Positions 51,791-60,983 of a stretch of 64,000 nucleotides of DNA are shown here, piece by piece; positions within the stretch are counted from its first letter, which is position 1; every line of letters starts with the position of its first letter. Origin of the DNA: Maritimibacter sp. (GTDB taxonomy: Bacteria; Pseudomonadota; Alphaproteobacteria; Rhodobacterales; Rhodobacteraceae); contig NZNT01000019.1 of NCBI GenBank assembly GCA_002695005.1, positions 62,001 through 126,000 on the forward strand, in the 5' to 3' direction. The position numbers and the translations under genes were made by a program. The notes below the pieces were generated by a model. It was not told the DNA's origin. It searched no databases and worked only from the letters and a program-made list of their open reading frames with translations.

Positions 51791-52891
51791 TTGGCCAGCC
51801 AACCGGAAAACGACGGTTTCGTCGTCTTTGATCGCGTTCAGAAATCCTACGATGGCGAGATCCTCGTCGTGAAGGATCTGAACTTGTCCATCGGCAGAGG
51901 TGAATTTCTGACCATGCTCGGCCCGTCAGGGTCCGGCAAGACCACCTGCCTGATGATGCTCGCCGGTTTCGAGACCGCGACGCACGGGGACATCCTGCTC
52001 GGCGGTCAGCCGATCAACAACATTCCACCGCATAAACGCGGGATCGGCATGGTCTTCCAGAACTATGCGCTGTTCCCGCACATGACAGTGGGCGAGAACC
52101 TCTCGTTCCCTCTGGAAGTGCGCAAGATTTCCAAGTCGGACCGCGAAGAGAAGGTCAAACGCGCGTTGGACATGGTCCAGATGGGCGATTTCCTGAACCG
52201 CCGACCGGCTCAGCTTTCGGGCGGTCAGCAACAGCGGATCGCGCTCGCCCGCGCCCTGGTGTTTGAACCCGAGCTCGTGCTTATGGACGAACCGCTCGGC
52301 GCGCTCGACAAGCAGCTGCGCGAGCACATGCAGTTCGAGATCACGCGCTTGGCGCACAACCTCGGCATCACCACGGTCTACGTTACGCACGACCAGACCG
52401 AGGCTCTGACAATGTCGGACCGCGTCGCTGTGTTCGACGATGGCCGTATCCAGCAGCTCGATCCGCCGGATATCCTGTACGAAGAGCCGAAGAACAGCTT
52501 CGTTGCCCAGTTCATCGGCGAGAACAACACGCTCGAAGGTGTGATCAAAGAGATCAGGGGCAAGACCTGCATGGTCCGCCTCGACGACGGCGAAGAGATT
52601 ATCGCGACGCCGATCAACGTGGGAGAAGTCGGCCAGCGCACCAAGGTCTCGATCCGCCCAGAGCGGGTCGAATACAACAAGGAGCGCATGCACGACGATG
52701 CGCATACCATCAAGGCCGAGGTGCTCGAGTTCATCTACATGGGCGACATTTTCCGCACGCGGCTGAAGGTCGCCGGAAACGAGGACTTCGTCATCAAGAC
52801 GCGGAATGCACCGGACCAGGTAAAGCTGAAGCCCGGCACGCAGATCGAAATCGGGTGGTTGCCCGAGGACTGCCGCGCACTCGATGCCTGA
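51791..52891 (+). CDS. Polyamine-type ABC transporter ATPase (PotA-like)
   Basis: The 366-residue ATPase has Walker A GPSGSGKTTCLMMLAG, Q-loop VFQNYALFPHMTVGENLSFP, signature LSGGQQQRIALARALVFEPE, Walker B LVLMDEPLGALD, and a C-terminal TOBE domain (VSIRPERVEY). It resembles the PotA/FbpC branch serving spermidine/putrescine or other small cations. The start is TTG at 51791, five bases after an AGGGGG; no ATG is available before the conserved N-terminus. It opens a four-gene importer operon. Confidence 0.92.
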   Translation: MASQPENDGFVVFDRVQKSYDGEILVVKDLNLSIGRGEFLTMLGPSGSGKTTCLMMLAGFETATHGDILLGGQPINNIPPHKRGIGMVFQNYALFPHMTVGENLSFPLEVRKISKSDREEKVKRALDMVQMGDFLNRRPAQLSGGQQQRIALARALVFEPELVLMDEPLGALDKQLREHMQFEITRLAHNLGITTVYVTHDQTEALTMSDRVAVFDDGRIQQLDPPDILYEEPKNSFVAQFIGENNTLEGVIKEIRGKTCMVRLDDGEEIIATPINVGEVGQRTKVSIRPERVEYNKERMHDDAHTIKAEVLEFIYMGDIFRTRLKVAGNEDFVIKTRNAPDQVKLKPGTQIEIGWLPEDCRALDA

Positions 52892-52901
52892 ACAGAACAC
52901 C

Positions 52902-52922
52902 CTCGCGCCGGTAGGGCGCGAG
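52902..52922 (+). other. Intercistronic hairpin between ATPase and binding-protein genes
   Basis: A perfect 8-bp stem, CTCGCGCC (52902-52909) and GGCGCGAG (52915-52922), with a 5-nt loop lies 10 bp after the ATPase stop in the 105-bp gap. It is probably an mRNA stability or processing element that sets a different level for the binding-protein cistron. Confidence 0.45.
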
Positions 52923-52996
52923 TGGGATGGGGGGCGAGCACGCCCGGCTCTGCCTCTCCGCAAACCCGAAATGGGCGAACGACTGGGAGAAAGTTA

Positions 52997-54115
52997 ATGA
53001 AACTCAAGACCCTACTCATGGGCTCCGCACTGGCCGGCGTTGGAACGCTCGCCATGGCCGAGAGCCACGCTGACATGGCGATGGACATGACACTCGTGTC
53101 CTGGGGCGGTGCCTATCAGGCCAGCCAGCAGAACGCGTATGTCGAGCCGTATCTCGAGATGAATCCCGACGTTTCCATCACCTGGGACGAAAGCTCGGCC
53201 GAAGCCGTGGCGAAGCTGCGCGCGATGAACGAAGCGGGCAACGTCACCTGGGATCTCGTCGACGTCGTGGCCTCGGACGCCATCCGTCTGTGCGACGAAG
53301 GCCTCGCGATGGAAATCGACACCGAGGAACTGCTGGCCGAAGCGCCGGACGGCACCTCGGCAGAGGATGACTTCGGCGACCTTCTGGTCTCCGATTGCTT
53401 CATCCCGCAGATCGTCTACTCCACCACCGCTGCTTACCGCCCGGACCTGTTCCCGGAAGGCGCGCCGGCACCGGAGTCCATCTGCGCGATGTTCGACACC
53501 GAGACCTATCCGGGCAAGCGCGCGCTGGAACAGCGCCCGATCAACAACCTGGAGTGGGCGCTGCTCTGTGACGGCGTTGCCAAGGAGGACATTTACGACG
53601 TGCTCGAGACCGAAGAAGGCCAGGATCAGGCGTTCGCAAAGCTCGACACGATCAAGGACGATGTCATCTGGTGGTCGGCCGCTGCCGAGCCGCCGCAGCT
53701 TCTCGCCGACGGCGAGATCGTGATGGGCTCGTCCTATAACGGTCGCTGGTTCTCGGCGATCGAAGAGCAGGATCAGCCGTTCGAGATGCTCTGGGACGCT
53801 CAGGTGTTCGACCTCGACGGCTGGATCATTCCGGCCGACCTGCCGGAAGACCGCCTGGCCCGTGTGAAGGACTTCCTGTTCTTCGCGACGGATACTCAGC
53901 GTCTGGCCGATCAGGCCGCCTACATTTCCTACGGTCCGGCGCGTCAGTCGTCCGCTCCGCTCGTGGGCGACCACGCCGAGTTGGGGATCGCGATGGGTCC
54001 GCACATGCCGACCGCTCCGGAGAACAGCCAGAACGTGTTCGTCTACAACTACGAATGGTGGGCTGATTACCGCGACGACCTGGACGCCAAGTTCCAGGCA
54101 TGGCTCGCGCAGTAA
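52997..54115 (+). CDS. Polyamine-type ABC transporter substrate-binding protein
   Basis: The 372-residue periplasmic protein has a signal peptide (MKLKTLLMGSALAGVGTLAMA, cut before ESHAD). Its fold blocks resemble the PotD/spermidine-putrescine-binding type: LVSWGGAYQASQQNAYVEPY, NVTWDLVDVVASDAIRLCDE, WWSAAAEPPQLLADGEIVMG and GWIIPADLPEDRLARVKDF. The ATG at 52997 follows GGGAGAAAG. The ligand (polyamine or another cation) is inferred from family and ATPase type. Confidence 0.9.
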   Translation: MKLKTLLMGSALAGVGTLAMAESHADMAMDMTLVSWGGAYQASQQNAYVEPYLEMNPDVSITWDESSAEAVAKLRAMNEAGNVTWDLVDVVASDAIRLCDEGLAMEIDTEELLAEAPDGTSAEDDFGDLLVSDCFIPQIVYSTTAAYRPDLFPEGAPAPESICAMFDTETYPGKRALEQRPINNLEWALLCDGVAKEDIYDVLETEEGQDQAFAKLDTIKDDVIWWSAAAEPPQLLADGEIVMGSSYNGRWFSAIEEQDQPFEMLWDAQVFDLDGWIIPADLPEDRLARVKDFLFFATDTQRLADQAAYISYGPARQSSAPLVGDHAELGIAMGPHMPTAPENSQNVFVYNYEWWADYRDDLDAKFQAWLAQ

Positions 54116-54133
54116 TCTGACCTGACATCTCTC

Positions 54134-54157
54134 GGGAGGGGCCTTCGGGCCCTTCCC
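54134..54157 (+). other. UUCG-capped hairpin after the binding-protein gene
   Basis: A 10-bp stem (GGGAGGGGCC 54134-54143 with GGCCCTTCCC 54148-54157, one G-U pair) is closed by a cUUCGg tetraloop, an exceptionally stable RNA hairpin. It lies 19 bp after the binding-protein stop and 25 bp before the permease. It likely acts as a 3' stabiliser of the binding-protein message with partial attenuation. Confidence 0.6.
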
Positions 54158-54182
54158 AACCCAAGCACCGAGGACGACGATC

Positions 54183-55811
54183 ATGAGCGACGCGACCGAG
54201 ACTTCCGGCCCGATGCTGGCCGCCGACGGGCGGCCCCTGAAGGCAAGCCTCAACCGGGCGCTGCGCCGGCAGAAACTGCGGGCCCTGATGCTCATCGCGC
54301 CGCTTTTGATCTTTATCCTCGTCGCCTTTATCGCGCCGATTGCGGACATGCTGTTCCGCTCGGTCGAAAACCGCATCGTCGAAGAAACCCTCCCGCGCAC
54401 CGTCGCCGCGATGGACGACTGGGACGCCGACGCGGAACCGACGCCGGGTGAAGAGGTGTATTTCGCCCTTTTCCGCGACCTGTTCGTCGCGTCCGAGAAG
54501 AAGATCCACACCCGCCTCGGCTCACGCCTGAACTACGAAACCACCGGTATTTCTTCGCTCTTTCGCCAGACCGGTCGGGATGTCGAGGATATCGCCGAAA
54601 TCTACGAGGATCAGTTTGACGACCTGAACGAGAACTGGACCGAAGAGGTTTTCTGGGCCGAACTCATGGGCGACCCCGACTGGTTCGCTGAAGCGAGCAC
54701 GACAGAGGACGGCACCGGTCCGGACTTCGTGATGAAGGAGGGCATGGAAGACCGCCTTCCCATGACCGCGGAAGCCTATCGCACCTTCGCCGAATTCACG
54801 CAGGTCGAGGACGAGGACAACCCGGTGGGCGAGAACGTCTGGCCGCTCGTTCACGCGATGCTCTACCACGACCTCACGGGGAACGCGGCCGTCGACGGAT
54901 ATACTGGCTTCGGCTCCGAGGAATTACAGGCGGCGAAAGAGGCCGCCGCCGACTTTGAAGGCGTCGACTACAAGCAGACCTTCCTCGATATCGACGAGGA
55001 TTGGGGCGACCCCACGATCCTCGGCACCATCAAGGTCTATTCGCCGACCTATACGCCGGGCTACTTCCTGACCGCCGTCGACCTGCAGCTTAACCCGGAA
55101 GGGGTGGAGGCGCAGGACGAGGATCAGGCGATCTATATCAAGCTGTTCTGGCGAACGGTCTGGATGTCGCTGACGATCACCTTCGCCACAATCGTGTTGG
55201 GCTATCCCGTGGCCTATCTTCTGTCGAGCCTTCCGATGCGGGTGTCGTCGCTCCTGATGATCCTTGTGCTCCTGCCCTTCTGGACCTCGCTTCTCGTGCG
55301 AACCTCGGCGTGGAAGGTGCTCCTTCAGCAACAGGGGGTGATCAACGACCTGTTGGTCTGGTCGGGCCTCATCAACGAGGCGGGCAGGCTGGTAATGATC
55401 AACAACCAGTTGGGCACGATTATCGCGATGACGCATATCCTGCTGCCATTCATGATCCTGCCGCTCTATTCGGTCATGGCGACGATTCCCCCAAGTTTCG
55501 TGCGCGCAGCCAAGAGCCTTGGCGCGACGAACTGGGTGGCCTTCTGGAGAGTGTATTTCCCGCAATCGGTGCCGGGCATCGGCGCGGGGTCGATCCTCGT
55601 GTTCATTCTCGCAATCGGTTACTACATCACGCCCGCCCTCGTGGGGGGCACAAGCGGGATCTTCATCTCGAACCGCATCGCCTATCACATCTCGTCGAGC
55701 CTGAACTGGGGTCTCGCGGCAGCATTGGGCACGATACTGCTCGCCGCCGTGCTCATCCTCTACTGGGCCTATGACCGGATCGTGGGCATCGACAACGTGA
55801 AGCTGGGGTAA
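54183..55811 (+). CDS. Polyamine-type ABC permease 1 with a large periplasmic insertion
   Basis: The 542-residue inner-membrane protein is much longer than the usual 280-420 for PotB-like permeases. One helix (LMLIAPLLIFILVAFIAPIA, about residues 35-56) is followed by a ~260-residue acidic region (residues ~61-320) before the normal bundle (LFWRTVWMSLTITFATIVLG and AKSLGATNWVAFWRVYFPQS with the EAA-type coupling loop). The insertion probably faces the periplasm. It starts 67 bp after the binding protein, past a UUCG hairpin, and 3 bp before permease 2. Confidence 0.88.
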   Translation: MSDATETSGPMLAADGRPLKASLNRALRRQKLRALMLIAPLLIFILVAFIAPIADMLFRSVENRIVEETLPRTVAAMDDWDADAEPTPGEEVYFALFRDLFVASEKKIHTRLGSRLNYETTGISSLFRQTGRDVEDIAEIYEDQFDDLNENWTEEVFWAELMGDPDWFAEASTTEDGTGPDFVMKEGMEDRLPMTAEAYRTFAEFTQVEDEDNPVGENVWPLVHAMLYHDLTGNAAVDGYTGFGSEELQAAKEAAADFEGVDYKQTFLDIDEDWGDPTILGTIKVYSPTYTPGYFLTAVDLQLNPEGVEAQDEDQAIYIKLFWRTVWMSLTITFATIVLGYPVAYLLSSLPMRVSSLLMILVLLPFWTSLLVRTSAWKVLLQQQGVINDLLVWSGLINEAGRLVMINNQLGTIIAMTHILLPFMILPLYSVMATIPPSFVRAAKSLGATNWVAFWRVYFPQSVPGIGAGSILVFILAIGYYITPALVGGTSGIFISNRIAYHISSSLNWGLAAALGTILLAAVLILYWAYDRIVGIDNVKLG

Positions 55812-55814
55812 GCC

Positions 55815-57017
55815 ATGACGGACGCAAGCGCAGACAACGAGCTTATCGTGGACACCGGCAGGCCGCCGATGTGGGGCTTCACAGTTCCCATGATTGCCTT
55901 GTTGGGTGGGTTCTTCGGCTTCCTTACGGGGAATACGAGCGACTATGGCCTGATCGGCTTTCTGATCGGTCTCGTCTATGGCGGTGCGGTGGGGTTCATT
56001 CTCAACAGCCTTGTTCCGAACCGCACGGCGGGTCGCTGGGCTCTCATCGTGATCACCGCCGTGGTTGGCTTTCTGCTGGCGCGCTGGGGCGGACTGGTCG
56101 CCGGGGCCATCGTCGGTGCCGTCGTCAGCTGGGCGGCCTACTGGATCGGGCGCGGACACTACCGCGACGGCGTGCCGATCTATGCCACCGGAGGTCAGAC
56201 CCTCTGGCACAACACCTATCTCTTTATCTGCGGGGTCATCTTCTTCTTCCTGATCGCACCAATCCTCACGATCATTCCGCTGTCATTCAACGCCGAGAAC
56301 TTCTTCACCTTCACGCCGGAGATGCTGTCGCTCGACCCGGAAGGCTACTCGCTCAAGCACTATCGCGACTTCTTCAACACCGACGACTGGCAGAGCGCGA
56401 TGTGGAATTCTCTCAAGATCGCGCCGATGGCGACGGTACTCGCCGTGGGGTTCGGGACCCTGGCGGCGATCGGCCTCAGCCAGCCACATGTGCCGTTCCG
56501 GCAGACGATCATGGCGATCCTGATCAGCCCGATGATCGTGCCGCTCATCATCTCGGCTGCGGGCATGTATTTCTTCTATTCCCGCGTGGGGCTTCAGGGC
56601 ACCTATCTAGGTGTCGTGCTGGCCCATGCCGCTCTGGGCATCCCCTTCGTCATTATCACCGTGACCGCGACGCTGGTGGGCTTTGACCGATCGCTCACAC
56701 GGGCATCGGCCAACCTGGGCGCGGACCCGGTCACGACATTTCTGCGCATTCAGATGCCGCTCATCCTGCCGGGTGTGATCTCGGGCGGCCTCTTCGCCTT
56801 CATCACCTCGTTCGACGAGGTGGTCGTGGTGCTCTTCGTCGGCTCGGCGCAGCAGAAGACGCTGCCGTGGCAGATGTTCATCGGCCTGCGCGAACAGATC
56901 AGCCCGACCATCCTGGCGGTGGCCACGATCCTTGTGGCGATCTCGATCGCGCTGCTTACCACGGTGGAGCTTCTGCGCCGCCGGTCCGAGCGTCTTCGCG
57001 GCCTCGCGCCGAGTTGA
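55815..57017 (+). CDS. Polyamine-type ABC permease 2 with an N-terminal membrane extension
   Basis: The 400-residue permease is PotC-like. The normal core starts near residue 135 (HNTYLFICGVIFFFLIAPIL) and ends with the EAA-type loop RASANLGADPVTTFLRIQMP. In front of it are about 130 residues with some four extra hydrophobic segments (VPMIALLGGFFGFLTGNTSD, GLVYGGAVGFILNSLV and others), not part of the usual permease fold. It is the last gene of the importer operon. A hairpin lies 25 bp after its stop. Confidence 0.88.
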   Translation: MTDASADNELIVDTGRPPMWGFTVPMIALLGGFFGFLTGNTSDYGLIGFLIGLVYGGAVGFILNSLVPNRTAGRWALIVITAVVGFLLARWGGLVAGAIVGAVVSWAAYWIGRGHYRDGVPIYATGGQTLWHNTYLFICGVIFFFLIAPILTIIPLSFNAENFFTFTPEMLSLDPEGYSLKHYRDFFNTDDWQSAMWNSLKIAPMATVLAVGFGTLAAIGLSQPHVPFRQTIMAILISPMIVPLIISAAGMYFFYSRVGLQGTYLGVVLAHAALGIPFVIITVTATLVGFDRSLTRASANLGADPVTTFLRIQMPLILPGVISGGLFAFITSFDEVVVVLFVGSAQQKTLPWQMFIGLREQISPTILAVATILVAISIALLTTVELLRRRSERLRGLAPS

Positions 57018-57041
57018 TCGCAAAGCTTTCTTAACCTTTTT

Positions 57042-57065
57042 GCCTCATGCCCTTCGGCATGGGGC
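57042..57065 (+). terminator. Hairpin after the importer operon
   Basis: A 10-bp stem with one G-U pair, GCCTCATGCC (57042-57051) and GGCATGGGGC (57056-57065), has a CTTC loop. It lies 25 bp past the permease stop. No T-run follows, though TTTTT precedes it, so it may be a Rho-dependent or weak terminator before clpP. Confidence 0.45.
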
Positions 57066-57149
57066 AGGGCCTCTTGAAGCCCCCCGGAACCATGACTAGG
57101 CTCTTGGGGACGGGCCGTCCGGCCCGATTGACAGTCAGAGGCAGGCGCA

Positions 57150-57773
57150 ATGAAAGATCCCATCGATACCTATATGAATACCCTCGTTCCGATGGTCGTC
57201 GAGCAGACGAGCCGGGGCGAACGGGCCTATGACATCTTCTCGCGGCTGCTCAAGGAACGGATCATCTTCCTGAACGGCCCGGTGCACGACGGCATGTCTT
57301 CGCTGATCTGCGCGCAGCTATTGTTCCTAGAGGCGGAGAACCCGTCCAAGGAAATCGCCATGTACATCAACAGCCCCGGCGGCGTTGTGACAAGCGGGCT
57401 GTCGATCTACGACACGATGCAATACATCCGGCCGAAGGTTTCGACCCTCGTGATCGGGCAGGCGGCCTCGATGGGGTCGCTGCTGCTCACCGCCGGTGCA
57501 AAGGGGATGCGCTTCTCGCTGCCCAACTCGCGCATCATGGTCCACCAGCCTTCCGGTGGCTATCAGGGGCAGGCGACGGACATCATGATCCATGCGCAGG
57601 AAACCCAGAAGCTCAAGGACCGGCTTAACCAGATCTACGTCCACCACACGGGCCAGAAACTCAAAGCCGTGCAGGATGCGCTGGAGCGTGACAACTTCAT
57701 GGACCCGGGGCAGGCCAAGGACTGGGGCCTGATCGACGACATCCTCGAGTCGCGCGGCGAAGCGGAAGAATAA
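57150..57773 (+). CDS. clpP: ATP-dependent Clp protease proteolytic subunit
   Basis: The 207-residue protein has the ClpP serine protease core: [35 protein letters not shown], the nucleophile Ser in [15 protein letters not shown], catalytic His in [14 protein letters not shown], and the downstream Asp. It forms a two-ring 14-mer that degrades proteins unfolded by ClpX or ClpA. The ATG at 57150 ([20 protein letters not shown]) is the family start, with GAGGCAGGCG ahead. clpX follows 137 bp later on the same strand with a hairpin-rich gap. Confidence 0.97.
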   Translation: MKDPIDTYMNTLVPMVVEQTSRGERAYDIFSRLLKERIIFLNGPVHDGMSSLICAQLLFLEAENPSKEIAMYINSPGGVVTSGLSIYDTMQYIRPKVSTLVIGQAASMGSLLLTAGAKGMRFSLPNSRIMVHQPSGGYQGQATDIMIHAQETQKLKDRLNQIYVHHTGQKLKAVQDALERDNFMDPGQAKDWGLIDDILESRGEAEE

Positions 57774-57782
57774 GAGAAATTC

Positions 57783-57845
57783 GCCCCCGCAAGCGTGACC
57801 AGAATCGCATTGCGGGGGCCGAGTGCCTGCCCTAAGCTTGGGCAG
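57783..57845 (+). terminator. Hairpins in the clpP-clpX gap
   Basis: GCCCCCGCAA (57783-57792) pairs perfectly with TTGCGGGGGC (57810-57819) across a 17-nt loop. CTGCCC (57827-57832) pairs with GGGCAG (57840-57845). No T-run follows either. They probably attenuate read-through from clpP into clpX or stabilise the clpP end. Confidence 0.5.
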
Positions 57846-57910
57846 ATTACGGACGGTTCGGGCTCCCGACGGAGCAGACAGGAGCGGGGCAGGTGCCCCC
57901 GAAAGGCGAT

Positions 57911-59182
57911 ATGGCGAACAATTCCTCCGGCAGCGACAGCAAGAACACCCTCTACTGCTCCTTCTGTGGAAAGAGCCAGCACGAGGTCCGCAAGCTGATC
58001 GCAGGTCCGACGGTCTTCATCTGTGATGAGTGCGTCGAACTGTGCATGGATATCATCCGTGAGGAAACCAAGGGCTCCGGCCTCAAATCCACCGATGGTG
58101 TGCCGACGCCGCAGGAAATCTGCGACGTGTTGGACGATTACGTCATCGGTCAGGCCCACGCGAAGCGCGTTCTCTCGGTTGCTGTTCACAATCACTACAA
58201 ACGCCTCAATCACGCTGCCAAACATGGCGACGAGATCGAGTTGGCCAAATCGAACATCATGCTGATCGGCCCAACGGGTTGCGGCAAGACGCTCCTTGCC
58301 CAGACGCTCGCGCGGATTCTGGATGTCCCATTCACTATGGCGGACGCCACGACCCTCACGGAAGCGGGCTATGTGGGCGAAGACGTCGAAAACATCATCC
58401 TGAAGCTTCTTCAGGCGTCGGAATACAATGTCGAACGTGCGCAGCGCGGCATCGTTTACATCGACGAGGTCGACAAGATCACGCGCAAGTCCGACAACCC
58501 CTCCATAACCCGTGATGTGTCGGGCGAGGGCGTGCAGCAGGCGCTTCTGAAGATCATGGAAGGCACCGTGGCCTCGGTGCCCCCGCAGGGCGGTCGCAAA
58601 CATCCGCAGCAGGAGTTCCTGCAGGTGGACACGACCAATATCCTGTTCATCTGCGGCGGGGCCTTCGCCGGTCTGGACCGGATCATCGCGCAGCGTGGTA
58701 AAGGGTCTGCGATTGGCTTTGGCGCTGACGTAAAAGATGAAGAGGCGCGCAAGGTCGGCGAAGTGTTCCAGGAACTGGAGCCGGAAGACCTTCTGAAATT
58801 CGGCCTGATTCCTGAATTCGTCGGGCGTCTGCCTGTCATAGCGACACTCGAAGATCTCGACGAGGACGCGCTGGTCACGATCCTGACGCAGCCAAAGAAT
58901 GCACTGGTGAAACAGTACCAGCGTCTCTTCGAAATCGAGGACGCGAAGCTGACCTTCACCGAAGATGCGCTTCTGGCCATCTCGAAAAAGGCGATTGCGC
59001 GCAAGACGGGCGCTCGCGGCCTTCGGTCGATCATGGAGGACATCCTGCTCGACACGATGTTCGACCTTCCGGCGCTGGAAGGCGTGGACGAGGTCGTGGT
59101 GAACGAAGAGGCGGCGAATACCGACGCCAAACCGCTGATCATCTACGCGGAAGATCGCAAGGAAGGCGCCAGCGCCGGCTGA
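57911..59182 (+). CDS. clpX: ATP-dependent Clp protease ATP-binding subunit ClpX
   Basis: The 423-residue AAA+ unfoldase has an N-terminal Cys4 zinc domain (YCSFCGKS and [10 protein letters not shown]), Walker [15 protein letters not shown], Walker [11 protein letters not shown], pore loop GYVGEDVEN and the arginine-finger region. ClpX recognises tagged substrates and feeds ClpP. The ATG at 57911 ([18 protein letters not shown]) is the family start; an upstream GTG at 57893 would add six residues. It is followed 21 bp later by a GNAT gene. Confidence 0.97.
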   Translation: MANNSSGSDSKNTLYCSFCGKSQHEVRKLIAGPTVFICDECVELCMDIIREETKGSGLKSTDGVPTPQEICDVLDDYVIGQAHAKRVLSVAVHNHYKRLNHAAKHGDEIELAKSNIMLIGPTGCGKTLLAQTLARILDVPFTMADATTLTEAGYVGEDVENIILKLLQASEYNVERAQRGIVYIDEVDKITRKSDNPSITRDVSGEGVQQALLKIMEGTVASVPPQGGRKHPQQEFLQVDTTNILFICGGAFAGLDRIIAQRGKGSAIGFGADVKDEEARKVGEVFQELEPEDLLKFGLIPEFVGRLPVIATLEDLDEDALVTILTQPKNALVKQYQRLFEIEDAKLTFTEDALLAISKKAIARKTGARGLRSIMEDILLDTMFDLPALEGVDEVVVNEEAANTDAKPLIIYAEDRKEGASAG

Positions 59183-59203
59183 GCCGGACCGGGGCGTGGC
59201 ACC

Positions 59204-59698
59204 ATGGCCAAGAGCCCCGATATCCAACCCTATTCGCCGGACGACCGTGACGCGGTCTGTGACCTCGCGGTTGCAGCCTGGGCTCCGGTGTTTGAACTGA
59301 CGCGTCAGGACGTGCCGGGTTTCGTCTACGATGCCTTCTACCCGGAAGGGTGGGAGCCACGTCAGGTTTCCGACGTTGGCGCCCTTCTCGACGAAGCACC
59401 CGAGGCGTTCTGGGTGGTCCGCGCGGGCGATGCGCTCGCAGCGTTTGCAGGCATCAAGTTGCACCCCGAAGACCGGATGGGCGAGATTCTCATTATCGCA
59501 GTCGCGCCCGACCACCAACGGAAAGGCATTGGTGCGGCCTTGATGGCCCATTGTGAAGCTGAAATCCGCGCTGCGGGAGCAGACATTGTGATGGTTGAAA
59601 CTGTCGGCGACCGTGGCCACGCACCCGCCCGCCGTACTTATGAAAAAGCGGGTTACAAGCAATGGCCAGTGGCGCGCTATTTCAAGGATCTGACATGA
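59204..59698 (+). CDS. GNAT-family acetyltransferase
   Basis: The 164-residue GCN5-related N-acetyltransferase has IAVAPDHQRKGIGAALMAHC as the acetyl-CoA-binding motif A and RRTYEKAGYKQWPVARYF at the C-terminus. The substrate is unknown. It starts 21 bp after clpX and ends 28 bp before the RidA-like gene, so these could form one transcript with clpX. Confidence 0.9.
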   Translation: MAKSPDIQPYSPDDRDAVCDLAVAAWAPVFELTRQDVPGFVYDAFYPEGWEPRQVSDVGALLDEAPEAFWVVRAGDALAAFAGIKLHPEDRMGEILIIAVAPDHQRKGIGAALMAHCEAEIRAAGADIVMVETVGDRGHAPARRTYEKAGYKQWPVARYFKDLT

Positions 59699-59726
59699 TG
59701 CGCCGGTGGGGCCCGGGCGAGCGCAC

Positions 59727-60110
59727 ATGACCCGCCAACGTATCAGTTCCGGTTCGCCGTTCGAGGCGCAGATCGGCTACTCCCGCGCTGTGGCGGTGGA
59801 TGGCTGGGTCTTCGTATCCGGCACGACCGGCTACGACTATGCGACAATGGAGATGCCCGAGGCCATCGCCGAACAAGCTGCCAATGCGCTTGCCACGATA
59901 AGCCGCGCATTGGCGGAGGCAGGTGGGAACCTGGATGACGTGGTGCAGGTGAAATACATTCTGCCGGACGGAAACGATTTCGAAGCCTGCTGGCCCGTCC
60001 TGTCTCAGGCGTTCGCTACTGCCCGTCCGGCTGCCACGATGATCGAGGCGCGGCTCATGAAGCCCGAGATGAAGATCGAGATCGAAGCGGTCGCGCGCCT
60101 CAGTCCGTGA
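59727..60110 (+). CDS. RidA-family protein
   Basis: The 127-residue protein has the YjgF/RidA fold: AQIGYSRAVAVDGWVFVSGT, ALATISRALAEAGGNLDDVV, and the C-terminal FATARPAATMIEARLM with the conserved Arg of the deaminase-type pocket. RidA removes reactive 2-aminoacrylate enamines, although many subfamilies differ. The ATG at 59727 is the family start; a longer ATG at 59706 adds seven residues. Its 3' end overlaps the next gene on the opposite strand by 11 bp. Confidence 0.88.
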   Translation: MTRQRISSGSPFEAQIGYSRAVAVDGWVFVSGTTGYDYATMEMPEAIAEQAANALATISRALAEAGGNLDDVVQVKYILPDGNDFEACWPVLSQAFATARPAATMIEARLMKPEMKIEIEAVARLSP

Positions 60111-60402
60111 GAGAGGCGAGGATCACGCGCCCCGTTTCGATCATCTCTTCCGTGGCGCGATCCCACAGGACCATCGCTTTCTGATATAACTCTGGCGGCT
60201 CACGGTCGCTGCGCGCAAAGGCGTCCAGCCCACTGCTCGACTGCATGACATGGTCGGTTGTGGCGCGGGACGAAATGGTTACGCTTTTCGCGCCCGTCTC
60301 GCGCTCTGTTTCGTAGGCGTCCATGCCGTGTCCCTGCAGTTGCAGGGCGCCAATCAATACGGCGCCGGCGGCGATCGCACCGAGGTTGTGGAATTCGAAC
60401 AT
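60100..60402 (-). CDS. Small hypothetical protein with one N-terminal hydrophobic segment
   Basis: The 100-residue protein begins MFEFHNLGAIAAGAVLIGAL, a signal anchor or single membrane span, followed by a polar helix. I recognise no family. GAGGAG sits seven bases ahead of the ATG at 60400-60402 on the minus strand, which supports a real gene despite its size. It converges with and overlaps the RidA-like gene, and is divergent from the NDUFA12-like gene across 187 bp that contains no other supported gene. Confidence 0.6.
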   Translation of the reverse strand: MFEFHNLGAIAAGAVLIGALQLQGHGMDAYETERETGAKSVTISSRATTDHVMQSSSGLDAFARSDREPPELYQKAMVLWDRATEEMIETGRVILASLTD

Positions 60403-60589
60403 TGCTGCTCTCCTCAATGGTTACTTTCAAATATTGGTTATGTATGCGGGACAATCTGGCCGATTTGATGGCTTTGTCACGACAACTGAACGAAACTGTC
60501 CAGACGGATCTCCGCCCATCTGCGCCAATCGGGCTGGACCTCGCCGGGGCTTTGGGCCATACGGGACAGGTCTAATCCGGAGGCATCCA

Positions 60590-60964
60590 ATGCGGTTCAT
60601 CCTGTCTCTTCTGACCTGGTGGCATGAAGAAACCCTCGGCACCCGTCTCTACACTTGGCGCAAAGGCGTGAAGGTGGGCGAGGATGCGCAGGGCAACATT
60701 TTCTACCGCACCAAGGACGACAGCAAACGCTGGGTCTGCTACGCGGGCGAGCCGGAGGCCAGTCGCATTTCGGCCGACTGGCACGGGTGGCTGCATCGCA
60801 CGTTCGACGAAAATCCGGAAAATTCGCCCCTGGCGCACAAGGACTGGGAAAAGCCGCATGTGGACAACATGACCGGCACCGCCATGGCCTATGTGCCCGC
60901 AGGCTCGATCCGAAATGAACGGCCCGTCGAGCGCTCGGACTACGAGGCCTGGCAGCCCGAATAA
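60590..60964 (+). CDS. NDUFA12-like Complex I accessory protein
   Basis: The 124-residue protein matches the NDUFA12/B17.2 family of respiratory Complex I: TWWHEETLGTRLYTWRKGVK, YRTKDDSKRWVCYAGEPEAS, and SADWHGWLHRTFDENP. In mitochondria and alphaproteobacteria it binds the peripheral arm. GGAGG precedes the ATG at 60590 by seven bases. It lies 19 bp before mlaD, with no nuo genes near. Confidence 0.92.
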   Translation: MRFILSLLTWWHEETLGTRLYTWRKGVKVGEDAQGNIFYRTKDDSKRWVCYAGEPEASRISADWHGWLHRTFDENPENSPLAHKDWEKPHVDNMTGTAMAYVPAGSIRNERPVERSDYEAWQPE

Positions 60965-60983
60965 GCTGCCTCTGGGGGTCCGC

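Noticed and set aside
51603-51872. 89-codon frame in the AT-rich leader of the polyamine-type importer
   Set aside because: It runs out of frame into the ATPase gene, has no ribosome binding site, and has no family resemblance.
57635-59728. 697-codon minus-strand open frame opposite clpX and the GNAT gene
   Set aside because: It covers well-recognised clpX and GNAT genes on the other strand and has a low-complexity, His/Arg/Asp-rich composition typical of shadow frames.
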